Shown: positions 52,105 through 61,461 of the stretch, in pieces
Layout of the letters: each line of letters starts with the position of its first letter
Position numbering within the stretch: the first letter of the stretch is position 1
Source: CAZFBA01 sp964517135
Lineage (GTDB): Bacteria > Cyanobacteriota > Vampirovibrionia > JBFMGH01
Direction: 5' to 3'
Assembly: GCA_964517135.1 (NCBI GenBank)
Contig: CAZFBA010000021.1
Coordinates: 8,562 to 72,561 of the forward strand
Length of the DNA: 64,000 nt
Program-made: the position numbers and the translations under genes
Notes under the pieces: model-generated
Databases searched by the model: none
Seen by the model: the letters and a program-made list of their open reading frames with translations, nothing else
What the model was told of the DNA's origin: nothing

Positions 52105-53469
52105 CTAAAATGCCTTCAATACTCTTGCCCAGCAGGGCGGTATATTATCAATAATTGTTCTATTTCTATTAAGGCTGTATGTAGCCCCATCAGCATTCAG
52201 TATATCTCTTGCCTGACCTGCCTCTATTGGAAGATTATAAAGCTCCAGTCTTCCGGGCTCTGAGGAAGCATTAATGACAATTATAAGACTTTCTTCGTCT
52301 GACTGCCTTATAAAGCCCAGCTGTTCAGAAGAAGCCCCACCCTGAAAATATTTTCCATATTTAATAGCATGAGATTCTTTTCTGATATTGTAAAACTGCT
52401 TTATTGTCTTATAAAGATCAGGATGACAGTGGTTTAAAGTATTTTTCACATAGTCAAAACCAGGTCTTAAAGGCAGGTCAGAGCCGTTATGCTTTTTGCC
52501 TTCTATGCCAAATTCGCTGCCATAATAGATTGATGGACAACCTGGCATAAACATAAGTATTGCATGAAGAGGGTAAAGGTGCGCTGGATTTTTTAATGTG
52601 CTTGCTATTCTATTAACGTCGTGATTATCTGCAAAGTTATAGGTTATAAAATCTTTATAAAGACCATATTCACCGAACTGTCTTGCAAGATTAGCACCTA
52701 TTTCGTGATAATTTTTGTCGTTATGACTTGAAAATAAACCTTTATAGCAATCGTAATTGGTTACAGAATCAAGCATTTCAGAGTTAGCCAGCGTTCTATA
52801 ATCTCCGTGAAGCACTTCGCCGAGCAGCCAGAAATCAGGCTTAAGGCTTTTACAAAAGCTTCTTAACTCTTTAAGAAACTCTCTATCAAGACAATACGCA
52901 ACATCAAGACGCAATCCATCTATTTTAAAGGTATTAATCCACATTTCTATAGCTTTAAAGAGGTGTTCTTTGACCTGCGGATTTTTGAGATTCAGCTTGA
53001 CAAGGTTATAGTGTCCTTCCCAGCCCTGATAAGAAAAAGCATCGTTAAATGGGCTGTTTTGACCGAAGTTGAGTCCTGAAATCCAGTCACAATATATTGA
53101 ATTCTGGCCATAATTTTGAACATCTTTAAATGCCCAGAAATTTCTTCCAGTATGATTGAAAACACCGTCCAGTATGACTTTTATGCCTGCATCATGGAGG
53201 TTCTTAACCAGTTCTATAAGGTTTTCATTTGTACCCAGCCTTCGATCTACGTTATAGTAATCTGCTGTGTCATATCCATGAGTTGTTGATTCAAATACAG
53301 GGCCCAGATAAAGACTATTAATCCCCAGTGCCTGCATATATGGTATCCAGTCAGAAATTAGATCCAGTCTATTTACAGGAGGTGAAATAAAGTCATTTTC
53401 ATTTGGGGCATTACAGAACCCGAGCGGATAAATATGATAAAAAAATGCGTTATATGACCAGTGTGACAT
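52105..53469 (-). CDS. GH13-family alpha-amylase/maltodextrinase
   Basis: 454 aa. Its TIM barrel shows the four GH13 regions: GVFNHTGRNF (I), GLRLDVAYCLDREF with the nucleophile Asp (II), LLGEVLHGD with the acid/base Glu (III), and FADNHDVNRIAS (IV). There is no signal peptide, so it probably acts on intracellular alpha-glucan or maltodextrins. A short C-terminal beta domain follows. AAAGGAG precedes ATG. It lies 2.7 kb from an alpha-glucan dikinase-like gene on the same strand. It is not adjacent to a glycogen synthesis gene in the window. Confidence 0.92.
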   Translation of the reverse strand: MSHWSYNAFFYHIYPLGFCNAPNENDFISPPVNRLDLISDWIPYMQALGINSLYLGPVFESTTHGYDTADYYNVDRRLGTNENLIELVKNLHDAGIKVILDGVFNHTGRNFWAFKDVQNYGQNSIYCDWISGLNFGQNSPFNDAFSYQGWEGHYNLVKLNLKNPQVKEHLFKAIEMWINTFKIDGLRLDVAYCLDREFLKELRSFCKSLKPDFWLLGEVLHGDYRTLANSEMLDSVTNYDCYKGLFSSHNDKNYHEIGANLARQFGEYGLYKDFITYNFADNHDVNRIASTLKNPAHLYPLHAILMFMPGCPSIYYGSEFGIEGKKHNGSDLPLRPGFDYVKNTLNHCHPDLYKTIKQFYNIRKESHAIKYGKYFQGGASSEQLGFIRQSDEESLIIVINASSEPGRLELYNLPIEAGQARDILNADGATYSLNRNRTIIDNIPPCWARVLKAF

Positions 53470-53647
53470 TGATTTGCTCCTTTTATTTGATTTATTTGTT
53501 TAAAATGTTTTTCAGGATTGTCAATTATACTGTTTTATAAAAAGAAAATAAAGTAAAATTCAAATTCTGGGCTGTTTAAATCTTCATATTGCAATGATAG
53601 CTTTAAACTTTATTCTTTTACAATTTATGACACACAGTTTTTAAAGA

Positions 53648-53690
53648 CAAAAAAACCTCTTAAGGCATACTCAGAGGCCTATAGAGGTTT
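53648..53690 (-). terminator. Terminator of the repeat-protein gene
   Basis: Minus-strand AAACCTCT pairs with AGAGGTTT, with a run of T after it, 109 bp past the stop at 53799. The remainder of the 329-bp gap shows no gene. Confidence 0.6.
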
Positions 53691-53798
53691 AAGCTTCACT
53701 GATGATAAAAATTTGTTGTTCGGGTAGTTAAACTGTTTATTATGTTCTTTCCTGTCTTTAGAGAGAATTTTAAAACTATTTATGACAGGGGTAATGCT

Positions 53799-54380
53799 TT
53801 AAAGCTTTTTCAGGAAGTTGCCAGCTCCACTGGCTATAGAATCAATAATATTACCTGATGCCTGATATGCTTCACCGGCAGTTTTTAAGACATTACCTCT
53901 AATTTGATCATCTATTGTCACTATTTCTGCACCAAATCGGGTTGCATCAGCAGCAAGACCACCGAATATGGGTACATTTTCCATTTTACTGGCAACAGTT
54001 TCAACTTTGTCTTTAAAGTTTTCAGCGTTATTTATTTGTGCATCTCCAGCTTTTTCGAGTAAATTACCTGCACCTTTATAGGCTCCACCGACTATATTAC
54101 CGCCTTTTTCGGTAATTACACCAAGTCCATAAACTTCAGCACCAGCAATATTAAGAGGAAGTGCTTTTATTTCACCTTCCAGTCTGGTAGCATCTGCCAT
54201 CAGTCCACCAATAACAGGTATATTTTCCTGTTTGTCTGCTTTGAAGTCATAATAATTTGTCACTGACTTTCCTGCTTTTATGTACACGTTTTCTGATAAT
54301 GGAATATCAGTGCCTGTACCGGGTTTTAGATCAGAATTGAAATTTTGCTGAAATCCACCTGCTAGATTAGTTGATGTCAT
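53799..54380 (-). CDS. Small protein with an internal duplication
   Basis: 193 aa with no signal peptide. Residues about 54-115 and 135-193 are two copies of one unit: NIPVIGGLMADATRLEGEI versus NVPIFGGLAADATRFGAEI, each followed by a Gly-rich helix (GGNIVGGAYKGAGNLLEKAG, SGNIIDSIASGAGNFLKKL). The N terminus (1-50) is Asn/Gly-rich. The unit looks amphipathic and could associate with membranes or self-assemble. The family is not known to me. GGAGG precedes ATG 54380. A perfect inverted repeat lies in its leader. Confidence 0.6.
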   Translation of the reverse strand: MTSTNLAGGFQQNFNSDLKPGTGTDIPLSENVYIKAGKSVTNYYDFKADKQENIPVIGGLMADATRLEGEIKALPLNIAGAEVYGLGVITEKGGNIVGGAYKGAGNLLEKAGDAQINNAENFKDKVETVASKMENVPIFGGLAADATRFGAEIVTIDDQIRGNVLKTAGEAYQASGNIIDSIASGAGNFLKKL

Positions 54381-54402
54381 CTTAATTCCTCCATCTCTTT
54401 AA

Positions 54403-54425
54403 TATCAGGATAATTAATCCTGATA
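54403..54425. promoter_or_regulatory. Inverted repeat in the leader of the duplicated-unit gene
   Basis: TATCAGGAT and ATCCTGATA, 9-bp arms with a 5-bp spacer, 23 bp upstream of the start. A regulator site or an RNA hairpin near the ribosome site. No other gene in 54381-54803. Confidence 0.45.
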
Positions 54426-54803
54426 AATTAATGTCTAAAAATCTTTACAGATTATTTTATTCCTTTGATAAGGTTTTACAAGACATTAGTAGACCTGTAT
54501 GTTTCTCTATGGTTTTCAATAGTGGTTTTATTTACCCAAAATACTATTATTTCTTATTATAAGAAATTTTTAGTAATAGTACCTGAGTAAAGAGGTTTAA
54601 TTTATTAGGTAAAATAGCCTAGTAGTTAGTAGTAAGAACCTGGCAAATCAGTCATTTATTTGTTGATCATTTATTTGTAGACCAATGTCTGTCTTAAATA
54701 TTAAAAACGTAAAGATAGCTCTAAAACGACGACTTTGACTGACAACATTGAATAGCAGCCTCTAGAGCAATTTGAAGCTTTAACCATCACTTATAATTGT
54801 CTT

Positions 54804-56120
54804 ATGAATGACAGTCAAAAAATTTTGCTAACAATAATTATTATCTTCTGCCTGTTTTTTGGATGCAGTTTAGCAGCCCTGCTAAGCGGCGGTTTGATTT
54901 ATTTTCACAGAGATAGTTTAAATTTTCTCTCAAAGAAAACGCCACTCAACACTGAGAAATTACCCGGAACCTTCAATATAAAAAAGATTACCCTGAAAGA
55001 TGAATATTCTAAAAAGCTTAACAACATCATTAAACAGGCAAAGAAAAAACCAGATGACCCTGAAATACTTAAAAAACTTGCCCTCAGCTTTTCAAATGAA
55101 GGCTATGACAGGGAAGCATATAACACAATTAAGGTTATTCTGGCAAACCATAAGCCTGATTTAGAAACCTGCCTTATTGCAGGAAGTCTATATGAGAAAT
55201 TTAACCTGCCTGCAGAAGCTATAAAGGTATACCAGAATGCAATTAATATATCTCCTGAGGATGAACGCCCTTACATTAAACTTTCTCTTGTATACTGCAA
55301 GCTAAAATACTATACAATGGCAGAAAAAATACTTGTCAGCCTTTTAAATACTTTGCCAGATAGTTTGATAGCTATGCAATACCTTGCTGATGTATATGTA
55401 TACAATGAAAAGTATGACAATGCAATTGCTCTTTACAGCAGGTTGCTTGATGAACATCCACTTGATGATCAAATACATCTGCGGATGGCCTCTGTGCTTT
55501 ATCACAAACATGCCTATAAACAAGCTCTCGAATATTATGAATCTGCAATATCTCTCAATAGCACCTCTGCAAAGATTTATAACGATACCGGGATCTGTCT
55601 GAATGCTTCGGGCAAAGCAAAAGAAGCTCTTGAAAAATTCAAACAGGCCCTCAAGCTTGATCCTGATAATCCCAGAATCATTTTTAATATTGCCCTGACA
55701 CTGAAAAAAATAGGTATGATGAATGAAGCTATAAAAGCTTTACAAAAAGCAATCAGCTTAAAGCCAGACTATATCAACGCACTGATTACCCTGGGAGACT
55801 TTTATGATGACAGTGAAGACTATAACGAGGCTATCTATTATTATCGGCAAGCCCTGAATCTGGATAAATACAACCTGAGAGCATTAAATAACCTTGGCCT
55901 GGCATTTTATCACAAAGGTGACCTTGAAAAAGCCGGTAATTATTTTAATAAAGCCCTGTCTGCCAATCCTGATTATTCTGTTACACGCTACAACCTGGGT
56001 ATACTATTTATTGCAGACAACAGAAAAGACCTGGCAATAAAAGAATATGACAGACTGCGGCAGCTAAAATCACCATTAGCTGAAGAACTCATCCAAAAGA
56101 TATCTAACAGCAGCTATTGA
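54804..56120 (+). CDS. Membrane-anchored TPR protein
   Basis: 438 aa. One N-terminal membrane segment (ILLTIIIIFCLFFGCSLAAL) without a clear cleavage site suggests an anchored protein facing the periplasm (the Cys inside the segment is not a proper lipobox). About ten TPRs follow, for example KYDNAIALYSRLLDEHPLD, KAYKQALEYYESAISLNS and GDLEKAGNYFNKALSANPDY. It is a scaffold for protein partners. It is on the plus strand alone. Confidence 0.85.
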   Translation: MNDSQKILLTIIIIFCLFFGCSLAALLSGGLIYFHRDSLNFLSKKTPLNTEKLPGTFNIKKITLKDEYSKKLNNIIKQAKKKPDDPEILKKLALSFSNEGYDREAYNTIKVILANHKPDLETCLIAGSLYEKFNLPAEAIKVYQNAINISPEDERPYIKLSLVYCKLKYYTMAEKILVSLLNTLPDSLIAMQYLADVYVYNEKYDNAIALYSRLLDEHPLDDQIHLRMASVLYHKHAYKQALEYYESAISLNSTSAKIYNDTGICLNASGKAKEALEKFKQALKLDPDNPRIIFNIALTLKKIGMMNEAIKALQKAISLKPDYINALITLGDFYDDSEDYNEAIYYYRQALNLDKYNLRALNNLGLAFYHKGDLEKAGNYFNKALSANPDYSVTRYNLGILFIADNRKDLAIKEYDRLRQLKSPLAEELIQKISNSSY

Positions 56121-56214
56121 TAATAATTAATACGAAGTTGCTATCAAAAGACTACTGATTCCAGTGATCAGAAAATGAGTGTGTACTGATGCCTGTCTGA
56201 ACTATATTACCTAA

Positions 56215-59200
56215 CTAAATAAGCAGGTTTAACTTTTTACTAACTGAACCAAAAGATGGTTGTGACTTATCAGCAGATTTTATGCCCAGTTGATCCCGTG
56301 TCTGGACAATATAAATATGATCATTAGACTCTTTTATTACACCTTCAATATCCTGGGGTTTGCCGTCATAAAGATTCTCTATTTTCAATGAATATTCACC
56401 AATCTGCCTGATAAAATCTTCCCATTGGGGCTTCTGACCGGCAAAAATATCATTTTTATACTCTGTCAGAGCTTTTATAAGAGAGCCTTTACCGTCTGGC
56501 ACCAGCTTATAAGTCTTATCAGCAAGATGGTTTCTTTTTACTTCACCAGTCTTCTTATTGTAAGTAAAGCTATAGCCCATACCCGGAATTTCACCACTTA
56601 CCAGTGCTTCACCAAGCCCCTGAACCAGGTCAATATAAATCTCATCAGGATTATGTGTTAAAGGATTAGTTGTATGAGTCACAAAAGCATATTTTGCATC
56701 AATACAAGATTGAACCAGAACAGATACAGCCAGGTCTGAATGCGGAATATTAGCTTTAACTCTGGCATCATAAGCTCTCTTTCCCCATTTTGAAGCCCAT
56801 ACCTTTTTGATATAAAGGTCAATCTTTTCTTTTGTAGCTCCAGGGAAAGATTCATATAACCCGGCACCTGAAAAGTCTTTCAAATCTTCTCCATTTGTGC
56901 TTGATCTGGTTATAATAAACTTTGTATCTGCAGGAACTGTCTCTTCCAGTGCTCTTTTAATATCCTGAAGTATTTCTGGCGGAAACTGCAATTGTTCAAC
57001 CAGCTTTTGCTGCTTTTTAAGTTCGTTAACAACTGAAAGATCATTCACCTTCTCTTTTTCTGCTATGATTAGAAGGTTATTATTGTATTCTTCGAGAAGT
57101 TTTGAATTAATCGGATCATTTAAAACCCGATCAAATACTGAAAAAGGTATCGATAAAGATTCTGGAACAGGCACAATGTTAGCTAATTTTGAAACATTAT
57201 AAGCCTTTGGCCCGGATGTATTAAATTTTATCTCATCGATAGGCAGCACAGCGGTTTTGAAATCCCTGCTGGCAGCAGGTAATACAACTTTAACATCTGG
57301 CTTATTAGCTTTATCAGAACGTATATCTTCGGCATAAACGTCATTCTTTGCAATTTCCTTAAGCATTACGTTTCCATCAGTTACTTTTATTTCTGCATAA
57401 GAATCATTTTTGTCATATTGAGCGACCAACGTTTTGTATAATTGTGGATCATCAAGACAGGCAAAAACAATACTTTCCTGGCGACAGCGCACACCAAGGT
57501 GCGCAAGTGTGTCAATTACTTTGGGGGTAATGATAGCCTTTACTCCTCCGGGAGGTTCTTCAGCTCCGATAAGAGAATCAACAAAACAAACAAGATTAGA
57601 AATGTCATTACCGGCATCACGCTCTTTTTTAATCATTTTTTCGAGATGATCCATGCTTTTAGCGTGTATGATTCTTCCGCTTTCTTTACCTGTGCTTATG
57701 GTTTGCCATGAGGTTGTTCCGGCAATTTTTCTCACCTGTGTTCTAAAGCCAGTTGTAAGTTGAGAAATGTCAAACAAAAGGCTTCCTCTCAAGACACCAT
57801 CTGCTAGCTGTTCTACAGACTTTGATGCTGAGGAATCATACATATTGATTTTAGCCAGATTAGCAGCTACCGGCTTATAAATACTTGAGATGGCGTATGA
57901 TTTATCAGCAATTAGTCGTTGCAGTTGATTTAAAGTAACCAGAGTGCGTTCTGAGCCTTCGATTGAAGTTTTATCATCAGCTGTAAAGGCTTCTTTCAAG
58001 TTCTTTCTAATCATTGCCAGCTCTTCAGCCTTTTCAGTGTTTGTCAGGGCATAATTATCAACAAGTGCAAGAAATAATTTTTCTGTGGTTTCATTCAGTT
58101 TGTAAAACCCATTTTCAACCGGGGCCTTAGAAAGCATATTCATTGAAACGGTACTTACAATGCCTTCAAGTTTATTATCCAGTTCAATTAAAGCTTGAAG
58201 TTTCTTAACATCAGTACTATTATGAATTTCAGCTGAAAGGTTTGTTCTTAATTCAGTTGTTTTAAACAATAATTCTGGCAATAACCTTTTAAACTTTGTT
58301 GTATCATCAACTTGATTATTATCAAAAGCTTCTTTTTGAAGTTTTATGACAGTATTCAGCTTTTCAAAAGTATTTTTGTCGAGTATTTCATCAAGATTAT
58401 CTGATTTAGTTGTTAACTCAATGCCCATGCCTTTGAGCGTATTTACAATCGTCTCTCCGTAAATCTGGAAAAAAGTAGCCAGCTTTGGTTCAGGCCTGCT
58501 CATTAACTCATCGACATTATACTTGCTTCTATCAAGCCATCCATGTCTTTCAAAAGCCTGACGAACCTGATCATCTGAAAAATGCGGAACCTTTACAGGC
58601 TTATCAACAGAAATGCTGTTCCAATCGCTGTTGCCTTTTATTTCGTTACCCATTTTGACAAAATAATCTTCAAAGCTAACACCGTTTGCTTTTAATACCC
58701 TGTCAAATTCTTTTTGGTCGCCATTAGATCTGATGTACTGGGCAAAGGCCATACAAACATATCCAAGCTCAGGGGCTGGTCTCTGGTGAGCTAACTGGTG
58801 AACAGCTTTTATAAAGACACCTCTATCACCTATTTCATCCCATTTATCACTGCGAAGGGTTGCACTTTTTAAGGCCAGGATGCCATGTCTGATCGGGCCT
58901 TTATTTGGTATTCTTGTAATTTCTCCACCAGAGCTTGCTGATGGTAATTGCTGACATAGGCTTTTAACTGTACCATAAATATGTTGTTTCTGTTCTGGTG
59001 AAGCATTAACATAACTCTCAAGCAGAATTTCTTTTGTTTTGGCAGGTATACTTCCTCTATCAGGTATGATACCTATTTTAGCAGCTTTTAGAAGACCGTC
59101 TAAAGTTTGAAGGGTTCCGGGTGTTAAGTTTTCAGCATCTTTCAATATGCAATTAATTAGTTCTGCTCTTGATTCGTTATTACCCTGACCATTTTGCTCG

Positions 59201-59778
59201 ATACTGATAATATCCTGCCATAATTTCTGCTTATCGAGAGATACATCAAGAGTATTAGCAGATATCTGTCGCTGGACTGTTAATATTCCAGAGTTTGAGT
59301 CTTGTGATGTTACTTTAAGACCGAGGTTTTCAAGCTTAGTCCGAACTTTATCAAAGTTTTCTTTACCTACATTAAGGTTTACAACTTTATATTGTGCAAT
59401 CTGTTCAAGTATATGAGATATAACCTTCTCTTCTATCCCCGGGAACTTTGTGCCTGGTTTAATATTAAGTTCATTTTTATCTGTTTGGACTTCTGCTTCA
59501 GTGACACTGGTCTGATCCATAAACTTTTGCACCAGTTTTTTAATGAGTTCTGGCGTTTGAGACCTGAGCTTATTCAGGCCAGCAATATATTCTTCAAAAA
59601 GATCGCTGTCGTTTTTCCCATTTTGAGCGGGTTGAAAAACCAGGGTTTTATTATTATTACCCCAGATATAGCCAGCAGAGCCGAAAGAAGGATTATTATC
59701 TTTATTATTCTTAATAGATGTAAACTTTTTTATTAATACATCATTATTATACCCCAAACCAGTAACTAAATTCGTCAT
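56215..59778 (-). CDS. Alpha-glucan water dikinase-like protein (GWD/PWD type)
   Basis: 1187 aa. The C-terminal half matches the dikinase family. The phospho-His domain has GVKAIITPKVIDTLAHLGVR, with catalytic His760 in AHLGVRCRQ, as in plant SHVSVRARN. The ATP-grasp part has VPESLSIPFSVFDRVLND, FIITRSSTNGEDLKDFSGAG, KKVWASKWGKRAYDAR, YAFVTHTTNPLTHNPDEIYI, VQGLGEALVSGEIPG and the final QDIEGVIKESNDHIYIVQTR. These agree with plant GWD almost word for word. The segment order is as in PWD. GWD transfers the beta-phosphate of ATP to glucosyl residues. The N-terminal half (1-700) is not recognised. No signal peptide. GGAG before ATG 59778. PEP synthase is excluded by the missing PEP-binding barrel. 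Confidence 0.8.
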   Translation of the reverse strand: MTNLVTGLGYNNDVLIKKFTSIKNNKDNNPSFGSAGYIWGNNNKTLVFQPAQNGKNDSDLFEEYIAGLNKLRSQTPELIKKLVQKFMDQTSVTEAEVQTDKNELNIKPGTKFPGIEEKVISHILEQIAQYKVVNLNVGKENFDKVRTKLENLGLKVTSQDSNSGILTVQRQISANTLDVSLDKQKLWQDIISIEQNGQGNNESRAELINCILKDAENLTPGTLQTLDGLLKAAKIGIIPDRGSIPAKTKEILLESYVNASPEQKQHIYGTVKSLCQQLPSASSGGEITRIPNKGPIRHGILALKSATLRSDKWDEIGDRGVFIKAVHQLAHQRPAPELGYVCMAFAQYIRSNGDQKEFDRVLKANGVSFEDYFVKMGNEIKGNSDWNSISVDKPVKVPHFSDDQVRQAFERHGWLDRSKYNVDELMSRPEPKLATFFQIYGETIVNTLKGMGIELTTKSDNLDEILDKNTFEKLNTVIKLQKEAFDNNQVDDTTKFKRLLPELLFKTTELRTNLSAEIHNSTDVKKLQALIELDNKLEGIVSTVSMNMLSKAPVENGFYKLNETTEKLFLALVDNYALTNTEKAEELAMIRKNLKEAFTADDKTSIEGSERTLVTLNQLQRLIADKSYAISSIYKPVAANLAKINMYDSSASKSVEQLADGVLRGSLLFDISQLTTGFRTQVRKIAGTTSWQTISTGKESGRIIHAKSMDHLEKMIKKERDAGNDISNLVCFVDSLIGAEEPPGGVKAIITPKVIDTLAHLGVRCRQESIVFACLDDPQLYKTLVAQYDKNDSYAEIKVTDGNVMLKEIAKNDVYAEDIRSDKANKPDVKVVLPAASRDFKTAVLPIDEIKFNTSGPKAYNVSKLANIVPVPESLSIPFSVFDRVLNDPINSKLLEEYNNNLLIIAEKEKVNDLSVVNELKKQQKLVEQLQFPPEILQDIKRALEETVPADTKFIITRSSTNGEDLKDFSGAGLYESFPGATKEKIDLYIKKVWASKWGKRAYDARVKANIPHSDLAVSVLVQSCIDAKYAFVTHTTNPLTHNPDEIYIDLVQGLGEALVSGEIPGMGYSFTYNKKTGEVKRNHLADKTYKLVPDGKGSLIKALTEYKNDIFAGQKPQWEDFIRQIGEYSLKIENLYDGKPQDIEGVIKESNDHIYIVQTRDQLGIKSADKSQPSFGSVSKKLNLLI

Positions 59779-59932
59779 TGAAACTCCATCTGGTTTTACA
59801 GTTGAAATTTTTCTTAACCATTAATAAGAATTAAGTTTCTCAAAGAATTTAGTGACTGGTTTTTAAGTGTAAGTGTTACATTTATTTACGTATTAAGTGT
59901 CTGCTTGACACTATTATAGCTTGACCGCTAGA

Positions 59933-60014
59933 AACAACGTCATAAGTAATCAGATTTCAGAAAACACCCTGGAGACTTTTAGAATTGTTTAATTTTTTAT
60001 GTCGTTTAGTATAG
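59933..60014 (+). repeat. Short interspersed element, family E, copy 4
   Basis: AACAACGTCATAAGTAATCA, GATTTCAGAAAACACCC, TTAGAATTGTTTAATTTTTT, ATGTCGTTTAGTATAG. The ends AACGTCATAA and TTATGTCGTT form an imperfect inverted repeat. The surrounding 59779-60193 is otherwise empty. Confidence 0.75.
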
Positions 60015-60193
60015 AAACAAGCTAACCGGAACAATAGAGACAGGCAGCATAAAAATCAAATAATTATCTATGAAAGTTTATGCAGAATACTAAAATAAAA
60101 ATGCTGAAACAAAACTATAATGATAAAATTTTTTGTTTCAGATTATTCACTTATTTTTATCAAAATACCTCTCCTCCCTGTTTGATTGACATA

Positions 60194-60216
60194 ATAAAAG
60201 CCTCCGTACCGGAGGC
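60194..60216 (-). terminator. Terminator of the beta-solenoid-like gene
   Basis: Minus-strand stem GCCTCCG/CGGAGGC with a GTA loop, then TTTTATTATG, 40 bp after the stop at 60257. Confidence 0.85.
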
Positions 60217-60256
60217 AAACACAGAACCAGAAATGTTAGCGATTAAATTTATAAGC

Positions 60257-61078
60257 TTATGACCAGATATTAATACCTGAAGCCTGACCATGACTGCTGC
60301 CAGAAGCCTGGGCAGCAAGGTTGTTAATGGTTCCATAAAGGTTATCTATGTCGATAATGCCGCCATAGTTGGCCTGAGCAAACATATTATTGACACTGCC
60401 AGCATTCTGGAAGCCGACATAACCTTTGGCTCCATTGGCTATAAGCGTTGCATTGTTAATGCCACCAGCGTTATATATATGAGTATCATCATTTTGATCT
60501 TTAGCGAAAAGGTTATCAATACCGCCAAAGTTAGCGATGTTAGTATGAGCTCTAAAAGTATGTGTGGCAAGGTTTGTCATCCCGCCATTATTGGCTACGC
60601 TGACGTTGCCCCAGTTAGTATTTGTAACATTAACATTATTTACACCACCACTATTATTTAAGGCAAAATTTGCAGCACTGTTTTGAACCTGAAGGTCAGC
60701 CATACCGCCAGCATTGTTAACCCATGCATTGCCGCCGCCTTTGTTGTTAATGCCTACCTGATTAATGCCGCCCTGATTCTGAAGTGCAAAGTTTGCACCA
60801 TTGTTTTCAACGCCAACATTAGTGATGCCACCATCATTGAATATACTGAAGTTGCCGCCATTCTGGTTGCTTACACCAACGTTATCAATACCGCCTGTAT
60901 TGTTTAAAGCGACATTGCCGCCAGAATTAGTTGCCATAAAGTTATTCATACCGCCAGCATTGTTGACGGCAATATTGCCATTTTGAGAATTAGCCCAGAC
61001 GTTATTTATTGCGCCCTGGTTGTGAACATTAATGTTTGCATTATTACTGTTTAAGCTTAAATTTCCAATAAATCCCAT
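60257..61078 (-). CDS. Beta-solenoid-like repeat protein
   Basis: 273 aa from ATG 61078 (AGGGAG upstream). Nearly the whole chain is about twelve repeats of 20-22 residues with the pattern N-x-GG-I/M/V-x-N-x-x-x-x-N-x-x-G-x-x-x-A/V-x-x-N, for example NAGGMNNFMATNSGGNVALN and NSGGVNNVNVTNTNWGNVSV. Regular hydrophobic positions with Asn ladders and Gly turns predict a right- or left-handed beta-helix. No signal peptide or Cys is present. The C terminus ends in ASGINIWS. Function unknown. It could be an adhesin-like fibre or a sheet-forming matrix protein. It shares an upstream motif with the 119-aa gene at 34830. Confidence 0.7.
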   Translation of the reverse strand: MGFIGNLSLNSNNANINVHNQGAINNVWANSQNGNIAVNNAGGMNNFMATNSGGNVALNNTGGIDNVGVSNQNGGNFSIFNDGGITNVGVENNGANFALQNQGGINQVGINNKGGGNAWVNNAGGMADLQVQNSAANFALNNSGGVNNVNVTNTNWGNVSVANNGGMTNLATHTFRAHTNIANFGGIDNLFAKDQNDDTHIYNAGGINNATLIANGAKGYVGFQNAGSVNNMFAQANYGGIIDIDNLYGTINNLAAQASGSSHGQASGINIWS

Positions 61079-61159
61079 TAGTGACTCCCTTCTATTTCTA
61101 TTACAATCTAAATTACATAACATTATTTTGAGAGGCTGGATATATACCAAGTATATCTT

Positions 61160-61194
61160 AAGTATATAAAAACAAATTTTTAGCCGAAATTGCC
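61160..61194 (-). promoter_or_regulatory. Shared upstream motif of minus-strand genes (copy 2)
   Basis: AAGTATATAAAAACAAATTT then GCCGAAATTGC, aligned with 35228-35262 over 16 identical bases plus GAAATTGC at the same spacing. Confidence 0.4.
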
Positions 61195-61247
61195 TAATTA
61201 GAATAGAATATTAAGCAGTCTTTACATTTACCGCTCTTAACCAGCTA

Positions 61248-61343
61248 TATAGTAAATGCATTTAAAACACATTTATAGAAAAATCAAACTCTTATTTATT
61301 AAAGACTTAACTTAAAGAGGTATTAATTTATGCGTTCACTATA
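61248..61343. repeat. Short interspersed element, family D, copy 2
   Basis: TATAGTAAATGCATTTAAAA to TATGCGTTCACTATA. Inner GAAAAATCAAACTCTTATTT and AAAGACTTAACTTAAAGA match the copy at 40754. It lies 120 bp before the first pilin gene. Confidence 0.75.
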
Positions 61344-61461
61344 AAAAGAGCTTTTATAAAATACCTTAAAAACAATGTTACAATACGGTTGTTTCTATTC
61401 AGAAATTTAAACAAAATACCGATAAAATAATTCAGCAGGTTCTTCCAAATGAGGTAAATTT

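Noticed and set aside
56215..59778. Phosphoenolpyruvate synthase
   Set aside because: The C-terminal PEP-binding barrel is absent and the His domain lies before the ATP-grasp, as in GWD/PWD.
60080..60262. A 60-aa plus-strand frame beside the beta-solenoid-like gene
   Set aside because: It overlaps that gene's terminator hairpin and shows no coding sign.
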